This document shows positions 36,235 through 41,269 of a stretch of 41,269 nt of DNA, in pieces. The stretch is from contig NZ_JAKNUW010000018.1 of assembly GCF_023155805.1 (NCBI RefSeq), positions 1 through 41,269 of the forward strand. Direction: 5' to 3'. The notes below the pieces were generated by a model. The model ran no database searches and was not told where the DNA came from. It worked only from the letters and a program-made list of their open reading frames with translations. Every line of letters starts with the position of its first letter. Position 1 is the stretch's first letter. The position numbers and the translations under genes were made by a program. The stretch is from Micrococcus lacusdianchii. Lineage in GTDB: Bacteria; Actinomycetota; Actinomycetes; Actinomycetales; Micrococcaceae.

Positions 36235-36897
36235 ATGAACAACATCAGCGAGGTCACTGACCGGCTTGCGTCCAACGAGACGGGGATGGAGCCCTGGCTG
36301 TGGATGCCCCTACTGAAACTCCTCGCCCTGGGCGACCCGGTCGACGTGAGCGACCTCGCCGCGGCGACCGGCCGTGCCGGGGAGGAAGTCCGCACTGCCC
36401 TCAAGGCGATGGGCGACACGGAGTACGACGGGTCCGGGCGGATCATCGGGCAGGGCCTGACGCAGCGCCCCACGCAGCACCGGTTCGAGGTAAACGGTGA
36501 GCAACTCTACACCTGGTGCGCGCTGGACACCCTGATCTTCCCGACCCTGCTGGGCGCATCCGCGCGTATCGAATCCTCACATCAGGCCACAGGCACCCCG
36601 GTACGGGTGGCTGTCACAGCGATGGGTGTCACCAGCGTGGAGCCGGCCACCGCCGTGGTGTCCCTGGTGAACCCGGAGGACATCAGCTCCGTCCGCTCAT
36701 CGTTCTGCAACCAGGTCCACTTCTTCGCCTCACCCGACGACGCAGCGCCCTGGCTCGAAACCCACCCCGGCGGCACCATCATGCCTGTCAAAGAGGCCTA
36801 CGAACTCGGATCCTCCATGGCTGAGAAGATGCTCACCCACACACCAGGACCCGCCACCGACCAGGTAAGCAACGGCGTCCAAAGCTGCGCCTGCTGA
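36235..36897 (+). CDS. merB: Organomercurial lyase
   Basis: Breaks the carbon-mercury bond and releases Hg(II) for MerA. It has 220 residues (the family is about 212). N-terminal winged-helix-like part; catalytic set C95 and D98 in YTWCALDTLIFP and C158 in SSFCNQVHFFAS, matching C96/D99/C159 of the R831b enzyme. Additional Cys close the C-terminus (SCAC). The ATG at 36235 follows AAAGGA; an upstream TTG would overlap this site. It lies 59 bp after merA under the same promoter, so the locus should give broad-spectrum (organic plus inorganic) mercury resistance. Confidence 0.95.
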   Translation: MNNISEVTDRLASNETGMEPWLWMPLLKLLALGDPVDVSDLAAATGRAGEEVRTALKAMGDTEYDGSGRIIGQGLTQRPTQHRFEVNGEQLYTWCALDTLIFPTLLGASARIESSHQATGTPVRVAVTAMGVTSVEPATAVVSLVNPEDISSVRSSFCNQVHFFASPDDAAPWLETHPGGTIMPVKEAYELGSSMAEKMLTHTPGPATDQVSNGVQSCAC

Positions 36898-36951
36898 ACC
36901 AACCGACCACCCACCACTACCCGCCGGACCACCACTGGCAACTGGAGGGCT

Positions 36952-36974
36952 TGCACGGGTTCAGTACCGGTGCA
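36952..36974 (+). repeat. Inverted repeat in the merB-oxidoreductase gap
   Basis: TGCACGGGT and ACCGGTGCA are 9-base arms with one central mismatch around TCAGT in the 163-bp gap. It could be a weak terminator, a processing stem, or an operator. No second mer operator is present here. Confidence 0.4.
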
Positions 36975-37060
36975 GGAGGCGGGCCGGGGCCGGTGCGAGA
37001 TGTTGACGAAGGACCGGAAAGAGCCGGGAAAGATCCGCTGAATCTGAAGGAGAAATTCTC

Positions 37061-38431
37061 ATGAGTGAACATTTCGATGTTGCCGCCCTCGGTCTGGGCC
37101 CAGGCGGGGAGGTCGCGGCCGACCGGCTTCTGAAAGCCGGGAAGAACGTCGTGGTCTTCGAGCGGGAACTAATCGGCGGGGAATGCGCCTACTGGGCGTG
37201 TATCCCTTCCAAGACCGTCCTGCGGCCGCCGGAAGCGCGCACGGAAGTTCAACGGGCCGCCGGTGTCTCCGGCGCCGAACTGGACTGGGCTGCCACTGCA
37301 AAGTACCGGGACTACATGATCCGGAACCTCGATGACCAGGCACAGGTCGACGGGTACATCAAAGAGGGCGCCGTGGTGATCAAGGACGAAGCTCGGATTA
37401 CCGGACCGGGCCGGATCCAGGCTGGAGACCGCGAGATCACAGCCGAGCACATCATTATCGCCACCGGCTCCGACGCCGTGATCCCACCGTTGGACGGCAT
37501 CGACCAGATCACGGCCTGGACGAACCGTGAAACCTACACCACCAGCACGCTCCCCGAGCGGGCGGTCATCATCGGCGGCAGCGCCGTCGGCGTGGAAACC
37601 GCGACGTTCCTGGCCCGCTTCGGAGTGGCCATCACCCTGATCCACTGCGGCGAGAGGTTACTGGACCGCGAAGGGCCCCGGGTGGGGGAACTTGCCCACC
37701 AGTACCTGCAGGAGGCCGGCATCGACATCCGGCTGGCCACCTCCGCCGTCCAGGCGCGGCGCGAGGGAGCCGACAGCATCATCGAGCTTCAGACACGCGA
37801 CGGCGATCCAGCCGGTGAGGTGGCAGCAGACGTCGTGATCTTCGGTACCGGCCGCACACCACGCACCGAAGGACTCGGCTTCGAACACGCTGGCGTAACC
37901 CTCGGCGACCACGGAGAAATCCAGATCGACGACCACTGCCGCGCCGGCGAAAACACGTGGGCCATCGGCGACGTCACCGGCATCATGCCTTTCACCCACG
38001 TCGCGAAGTACCAAGGCCGGATCGCCGCCGACGCCATCCTCGGCCGACCCCACCCGGCCACCTACGACGGCATACCGCGTGTCGTATTCACCGACCCCGA
38101 AATCGCCGGCGCCGGACTAACCCAGGAACAGGCAACGAAGCAGGGCATCCGCACCATCGCCACGGAACTGGACCTCGCCGACGCCATCGCCCGACCCTGG
38201 ACCTACGAGCAGGACCCCCGCGGGCACCTCGGCCTACTCGCCGACGCCGACCGGAAGATCCTCATCGGAGCCTGGGCCGTCGGCCCCATGGCCGGAGAGT
38301 GGATCCACCACGCCTCCCTCGCCATCCGCACGCAACTGCCGATCGACACGCTCCTGGACCAGGTCGCCCAATTCCCGACCTACCACGAGGCCTACCAGGT
38401 CGCCCTCGAACAACTCGACCTCACCCCCTAA
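37061..38431 (+). CDS. FAD-dependent disulfide oxidoreductase, MerA/lipoamide dehydrogenase family
   Basis: The product has 456 residues. Redox pair C42/C47 is in GGECAYWACIPSKT; the aromatic insert (AYWA rather than VNxG) marks a distinct subgroup. NAD(P) motif IIGGSAVGVETATFLARFG, second FAD region WAIGDVTGIMPFTHVAKYQ, and a C-terminal interface domain ending THEAYQVAL-like (YHEAYQVALEQL), which lacks the vicinal Cys of MerA. GAAGGAG precedes the ATG. It sits between merB and merR in the same low-GC segment, so a mercury-linked job (for example reduction of a thiol that carries Hg, or handling another metal) is plausible but unproven. Substrate unknown. Confidence 0.82.
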   Translation: MSEHFDVAALGLGPGGEVAADRLLKAGKNVVVFERELIGGECAYWACIPSKTVLRPPEARTEVQRAAGVSGAELDWAATAKYRDYMIRNLDDQAQVDGYIKEGAVVIKDEARITGPGRIQAGDREITAEHIIIATGSDAVIPPLDGIDQITAWTNRETYTTSTLPERAVIIGGSAVGVETATFLARFGVAITLIHCGERLLDREGPRVGELAHQYLQEAGIDIRLATSAVQARREGADSIIELQTRDGDPAGEVAADVVIFGTGRTPRTEGLGFEHAGVTLGDHGEIQIDDHCRAGENTWAIGDVTGIMPFTHVAKYQGRIAADAILGRPHPATYDGIPRVVFTDPEIAGAGLTQEQATKQGIRTIATELDLADAIARPWTYEQDPRGHLGLLADADRKILIGAWAVGPMAGEWIHHASLAIRTQLPIDTLLDQVAQFPTYHEAYQVALEQLDLTP

Positions 38432-38502
38432 CCGGGTCGAGAAACGTACAGGCGGGAGCACGAAGGAATTGGCACACCACAAAGACCCCCATCACCTTCG
38501 TG

Positions 38503-38524
38503 ATCTTCCAGCAAAATGGAAGAT
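38503..38524 (+). promoter_or_regulatory. Second MerR-type operator, upstream of merR
   Basis: ATCTTCCA-gcaaaa-TGGAAGAT is a perfect 8-bp inverted repeat. Like the merA operator it fits A-Y-CTTCC-N8-GGAAG-R-T. It lies 30 bp before the merR start, so MerR likely controls its own gene. Confidence 0.75.
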
Positions 38525-38553
38525 TACGGAGTCTTTCGAGAACGAGGTGAAGC

Positions 38554-38943
38554 ATGCGTATCGGTGAAGTAGCGGCGGCCTCCGGCGTGACGACCAAGGC
38601 CTTGAGGTTTTACGAGGAGCGAGGGCTCCTGCCGCAGGCCGACCGAGCCACCAACGGCTACCGCGACTATCCAGAGGACACGATCGTCAGGCTTGAATTC
38701 ATCCGGCGCAGCCAAGTTGCCGGCCTCACTCTGGCCGAAATCCTCGACATCCTCCAAATCCGGGATGCTGGCACGGCGCCGTGCGGCCACGTGCGTGATC
38801 AGCTTGCCGAGCACCTGACGAACCTGGACAGGCACATCGCCGAACTCACCGCGCTCAGAGAAACCGTTGCCGGCCTTCACGGAACCGCGGCGGCCGGCGA
38901 CCCCGCTCAGTGCAATGCCGAAGTCATCTGTAGCTACCTTTGA
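38554..38943 (+). CDS. merR: MerR-family metal-responsive regulator
   Basis: Regulator of 129 residues. The N-terminal winged helix is MRIGEVAAASGVTTKALRFYEERGLL with NGYRDYPEDTIVRLEFIRR, followed by a dimer helix (residues 80-107). Candidate metal ligands are C77 (APCGHV), C120 and C126 (QCNAEVICSYL). The C-x5-C spacing differs from the C-x8-C of Tn501 MerR, so metal geometry may differ. Context (merA, merB, two matching operators) makes Hg(II) the likely inducer. GAGGTGAAG precedes the ATG. It lies on the same strand after the resistance genes with its own operator. Confidence 0.9.
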   Translation: MRIGEVAAASGVTTKALRFYEERGLLPQADRATNGYRDYPEDTIVRLEFIRRSQVAGLTLAEILDILQIRDAGTAPCGHVRDQLAEHLTNLDRHIAELTALRETVAGLHGTAAAGDPAQCNAEVICSYL

Positions 38944-38983
38944 TCATCGGCACATCCACAACCAGACGTTTCAACGGAATCAC

Positions 38984-39124
38984 TCAGCGACGACGGACCG
39001 CAATCCATAAGCCGCACCGCCGGCAGACGTAAGCCGCGCCATCCGCCAACGCGTGCAACCTGCTCAACGGCAGACGCCGCCCACAGCACGAACAGTGCGC
39101 ACTGGTGTCGCTGGTTTGGACCAT
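38984..39124 (-). CDS. 46-residue zinc-ribbon protein
   Basis: A small frame reads MVQTSDTSAH, then CSCCGRRLPL, and ends YVCRRCGLWIAVRRR. C11-x2-C14 and C34-x2-C37 form a zinc-ribbon pattern, and the C-terminus is basic. The ATG at 39124 follows TACGAT by five bases, as in leaderless genes of this window. A competing frame overlaps (38934-39131) but has no recognisable pattern. It converges on merR, and a metal-binding or nucleic-acid-binding role is possible. No family assigned. Confidence 0.5.
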   Translation of the reverse strand: MVQTSDTSAHCSCCGRRLPLSRLHALADGAAYVCRRCGLWIAVRRR

Positions 39125-39454
39125 TGTCCATCGTAAGACCGACTCTTCAACCACAGGCCCTCTAGGGCGGGGTCTAGGATTTCACGACAAAACGTTTGTT
39201 GCGCCAGGGGTGCCTATGAAACCCGCCGTCAGCCGGACGTAGAACCTGTCGTCTGCGGAAAGCTCAGATCCGATCACCCACCTGATTAGCAGGCCTTAAA
39301 GCGTTACAAAAACCACGCCATTTAGCGCTGCGATTCACACCGTCTCTGACGTGATGGTCTCGTGGGCGGGCGGGGCGTGTAAAGGGGTATACCTGCCTGG
39401 ACGTGCCCCGCAGGGCCCCTGGTGGCCTGTCGGCAGGGAAGCTGCGCTCGGCTC
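39125..39454. other. Gene-poor stretch at the right edge of the mer segment
   Basis: About 330 bp of mixed composition with several AT-rich patches (39190-39215, 39295-39330) and no frame with convincing codon use. No transposase fragment, tRNA or clear terminal repeat was recognised. It may contain the right junction of the acquired segment. Confidence 0.4.
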
Positions 39455-39691
39455 ATGGACCAGCGTCCCCCCTCCCACCCCAGCCTGCGCATCATCGGCG
39501 CGCTCATCCAGCTGTGCGGGTTGAGCATCCTCAACTTCACGCGTCTGGAATGGCGGGGACTGCTCGGATGGGGGCTTCTCCTGCTCGGCTTCATCCTCTG
39601 TGTGATCGGGACCGTCACCCGCAGCCGGCGAGCCTCCCGGGACGCACATGCTCATAATCGGGAATCCCGCGCCGGTAGGCTCAGCGCATGA
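39455..39691 (+). CDS. Small two-helix membrane protein
   Basis: The product has 78 residues from ATG 39455 (a GTG at 39422 is possible). Two hydrophobic segments, LRIIGALIQLCGLSILNF and LLGWGLLLLGFILCVIG, are followed by a basic tail. The stop overlaps the next start (ATGA), which supports translation of both. No family recognised. Confidence 0.55.
   Translation: MDQRPPSHPSLRIIGALIQLCGLSILNFTRLEWRGLLGWGLLLLGFILCVIGTVTRSRRASRDAHAHNRESRAGRLSA
39676..39681 (+). promoter_or_regulatory. -10 box of the second small membrane protein (leaderless)
   Basis: TAGGCT, six bases before the ATG at 39688 and inside the end of the preceding gene, so this gene can be expressed alone. Confidence 0.55.
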
Positions 39692-39903
39692 GACGGACCA
39701 CGTACCTTCGCATCCTGGCCGGACTGCTACTCATGGTGCTGCTCGTCTGGTTCTGGGGACGCTATGCTCTGTTCCCGATGGAGATGACCACCGGGAACGC
39801 ACGCTTCATCGGCTGGGGCCTCGCACTCCTGGCGGGATACGGCAGCTATCGGCTCTGGATGAAGGCAGCCGAGCTGAGCGAGGACGGGCACGACACACTC
39901 TGA
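39688..39903 (+). CDS. Small two-helix membrane protein
   Basis: The product has 71 residues: basic start, segments YLRILAGLLLMVLLVWFW and FIGWGLALLAGYGSYRLW, and an acidic C-terminus. It overlaps the preceding gene by four bases and has its own leaderless-type promoter. Function unknown. Confidence 0.65.
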   Translation: MRRTTYLRILAGLLLMVLLVWFWGRYALFPMEMTTGNARFIGWGLALLAGYGSYRLWMKAAELSEDGHDTL

Positions 39904-40330
39904 ACGCAGAAACGCCCGCGACCACCCCAGCCGAGAGACGCGCCCCCGCTAAGGACGGCGATGGGCCACTGCCTTTATCGGTCGTTTGTGGCAGACCTGA
40001 TCCTCGCCACAACCCTCGCCAACACGTCGTGGTGGTGGCTCACCCATACCCGCTTGGACATTCCCACTGCGCCCGCCTCCCGCCACTGAAGTCTGGAGGA
40101 GACACCGCGAAGCCATTCGGATATAGAGCCGACCGCACATCCCTCGCCGGCGCGTAGTGTCTTCTGAAAGCCCGCGACGAAATGACTCCGATCAAGATCT
40201 TGTGGATAAAGACGTGGACAGAGCTACCGGATACCCCAAAATCTCGGGCCTGCGGCAGATTCCAGGCCGTCCTGACACGAGTCAGTGACCGGCAGTGAGA
40301 GCTCCCACTTAATGCGTCCGGGTTCCACGA
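39904..40330. other. Intergenic region without convincing gene
   Basis: About 430 bp with lower GC. A 38-codon ATG frame at 40183 has no ribosome-binding site and unremarkable codons. TGTGGATAA at 40201-40209 is a perfect single DnaA box. No tRNA or transposase trace seen. Confidence 0.4.
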
Positions 40331-40336
40331 TAGAAT
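40331..40336 (+). promoter_or_regulatory. -10 box TAGAAT of the last two-gene unit
   Basis: TAGAAT predicts transcription start near 40343, directly before the first leader hairpin. No good -35. Confidence 0.5.
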
Positions 40337-40342
40337 TCCGTT

Positions 40343-40492
40343 AGAGCACCAAAGCTCTGGACCCTCCAGGGTGGAGGGCGCAGGGCTCGGTGTCTAGTTT
40401 GGCGGCTAGGCTTCGGACTCTACCGCCCTCACCGCCGCGCTCAGGATGGGTGACACCCGGTTAACGGGACACCTAGAACAGGAGTCGAGCCC
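40343..40492 (+). promoter_or_regulatory. Structured 150-nt leader RNA, possible cis-regulator
   Basis: Three hairpins follow one another. 40347-40392 is a long arm: CACC/GGTG, then AGCTCTG/CAGGGCT with one G-U pair, then CCCTCCA/TGGAGGG with loop GGG. 40401-40427 pairs GGCGG-TAG with CTA-CCGCC. 40449-40473 pairs GGTG/CACC and CCCG/CGGG around GTTAA. The ribosome-binding AGGAG (40480-40484) comes just after. I do not recognise it as a known riboswitch class. Confidence 0.55.
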
Positions 40493-40708
40493 ATGGGCAA
40501 GACCGTTCACCGCAGTGCCAGCACGGGCCGGTTCGTGAAGACCTCCACGGCCAAGCGCAATCCGCGGACCACCACTACCGAGACGATCCCCTCACCCGGC
40601 GGAGCGACCCGTTCGGTGGGCCGTTCGGCCATCACGGGCCGCTTCGTCACCACTTCCACCGTCGCACGTCACCCCGGAACCACCATCACCCAGCAGGTGT
40701 CCCGATGA
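40493..40708 (+). CDS. Small basic protein with tandem RSAxTGRFV repeat
   Basis: The product has 71 residues built from two copies of one unit: RSASTGRFVKTSTAKRNPRTT and RSAITGRFVTTSTVARHPGTT are about 30 residues apart. It is Thr/Arg/Ser rich, with no membrane segment. Similar one-copy short proteins occur in actinobacteria as conserved hypotheticals; their function is not known to me. AGGAG lies eight bases before ATG 40493. It overlaps the next gene by four bases (ATGA), so the two are coupled. Confidence 0.8.
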   Translation: MGKTVHRSASTGRFVKTSTAKRNPRTTTTETIPSPGGATRSVGRSAITGRFVTTSTVARHPGTTITQQVSR

Positions 40709-40968
40709 GCGCCCGGGTGAAGATCTCGGGAAATCTGGAGCGCGAGCTGCAGCGAGCCGTCCAGGACACGATGACCACGTTGGCCAAGGACTACCAGAGG
40801 ATGCTCGATCAGTTGGGCCAGCAGTACGCCGGTGCGCCGGTGGAAGAGATCAAGCCGGTGCTGCGGACGCGGTGGTCCCGCATCAGCGGGACCATCAGTG
40901 ATCCTGAGCTGAGCATCTACGCGCAGCACATCAGCGAAGGCACCCCGATCACGGTGCGCACTTCCTGA
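40705..40968 (+). CDS. Small hypothetical protein, translationally coupled
   Basis: The product has 87 residues, overlapping the GRFV-repeat gene by ATGA. The first 45 residues are likely helical and amphipathic (ERELQRAVQDTMTTLAKDYQRM), followed by a Trp/Arg segment and a short beta-like tail (PITVRTS). No family recognised. A perfect 20-bp hairpin follows, making the two genes one unit. Confidence 0.7.
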   Translation: MSARVKISGNLERELQRAVQDTMTTLAKDYQRMLDQLGQQYAGAPVEEIKPVLRTRWSRISGTISDPELSIYAQHISEGTPITVRTS

Positions 40969-40977
40969 CGCAACGCT

Positions 40978-41017
40978 GAACAGCGGGCCAGCCTCTGCAG
41001 AGGCTGGCCCGCTGTTC
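40978..41017 (+). terminator. Perfect 20-bp terminator
   Basis: GAACAGCGGGCCAGCCTCTG is immediately followed by its exact reverse complement, nine bases after the stop of the preceding gene. Confidence 0.85.
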
Positions 41018-41269
41018 TCGTTGGAGCACAGGGTCGGCCCCTGCCCATGGGGAGCGCTGGCGCTTGTTGTCCAGGGCGACAAAATCGGTCGTTTGGGGCG
41101 GGCGTCCGGGATGCGACGGGGCTGTGGCTTCGTTCGCTTGGCGGCGGGGTTTATGCAGCGCTCCGTGGCGGTCTTGTTGCCGCGATCACGCAGGACTGGC
41201 TGCAGGTAGGTGTCGCGGTCTGAACCGAGAGGGGTGCGCCCGGTCGGGGCCGTTTGGATCGCTGCCGCT
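41018..41269. other. Right edge, no supported feature
   Basis: A minus-strand frame is open from the right edge to about 40669, but it runs through the terminator and antisense to the small genes. A gene ending here cannot be excluded; nothing is recognisable in the translation. Confidence 0.3.

Noticed and set aside
38934-39131. 65-codon minus-strand frame overlapping merR end
   Set aside because: The overlapping 46-codon frame with a CxxC...CxxC pattern explains the region better.
39125-39454. Possible transposon end beside the mer segment
   Set aside because: No terminal inverted repeat matching the left boundary and no target duplication could be found by eye.
40201-40209. Perfect DnaA box TGTGGATAA
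   Set aside because: Single copy with no cluster, no AT-rich unwinding element and no dnaA/parAB or replication gene nearby, so not an origin.
40183-40299. 38-codon ATG frame
   Set aside because: No ribosome-binding site or -10 at proper spacing and unremarkable composition.
40669-41269. Minus-strand frame open from the right edge
   Set aside because: Runs through a perfect terminator and antisense to two coupled genes; translation is Pro/Ser/Arg-rich and unrecognisable.

Overview
The window reads as chromosomal DNA of a very GC-rich actinobacterium, most likely a Micrococcus (Micrococcaceae). The signs are the codon use, frequent GTG starts, many start codons placed 5-8 bases after a TANNNT -10 box (leaderless mRNAs), and a gene set typical of that group. 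This is inferred from sequence character and protein families, not from a database match.

Layout. (1) 1-3.9 kb: the 3' end of an unidentified membrane-associated protein, a small membrane protein, and a two-component locus. In that locus a tiny secreted peptide gene and a NarL-type histidine kinase face away from a LuxR-type response regulator. (2) 3.9-9.4 kb: a degenerate membrane-anchored nuclease-fold protein, then the glycine cleavage genes gcvP-gcvT behind a tandem glycine riboswitch; gcvH is not in the window. (3) 9.4-11.5 kb: an Nramp-like transporter lacking the usual metal motif, divergent from a solitary ectoine synthase gene. (4) 11.5-19.1 kb: a valine-degradation block with an acyl-CoA dehydrogenase, SDR, mmsA, mmsB, enoyl-CoA hydratase, 3-hydroxyisobutyryl-CoA hydrolase, a MarR regulator and the tail of an acyl-CoA synthetase. 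(5) 19.1-24.6 kb: a double-hotdog thioesterase-like protein, an operon etfB-etfA-membrane cytochrome b (the electron sink for acyl-CoA dehydrogenases), and a Nudix hydrolase. (6) 24.7-34 kb: L-serine dehydratase, a YihY-family membrane protein, a secreted nuclease lipoprotein, a TspO-related membrane protein, a HAD phosphatase, a 2OG-Fe(II) oxygenase and an AGCS amino-acid:sodium symporter.

(7) 34.2-39.2 kb is a visibly less GC-rich segment carrying mercury resistance: merA, merB, a second FAD/disulfide oxidoreductase, merR and a 46-residue zinc-ribbon protein. Two matching MerR-type operators are visible. The left boundary cuts off a formylglycine-generating-enzyme-like gene exactly at the mer promoter, which suggests insertion. 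No merT/merP/merC transporter is seen. (8) 39.4-41.3 kb holds small membrane proteins, a long gene-poor stretch, and a two-gene unit of small proteins behind a structured leader RNA.

The metabolic theme of much of the window is amino-acid and acyl-CoA breakdown (glycine, serine, valine, alanine/glycine uptake) feeding electrons through ETF to a membrane cytochrome. The most interesting items are the secreted peptide beside the two-component system, the triple-repeat N-terminus of the ETF-operon cytochrome, the mer segment with its extra oxidoreductase, and the structured leader at the right end.
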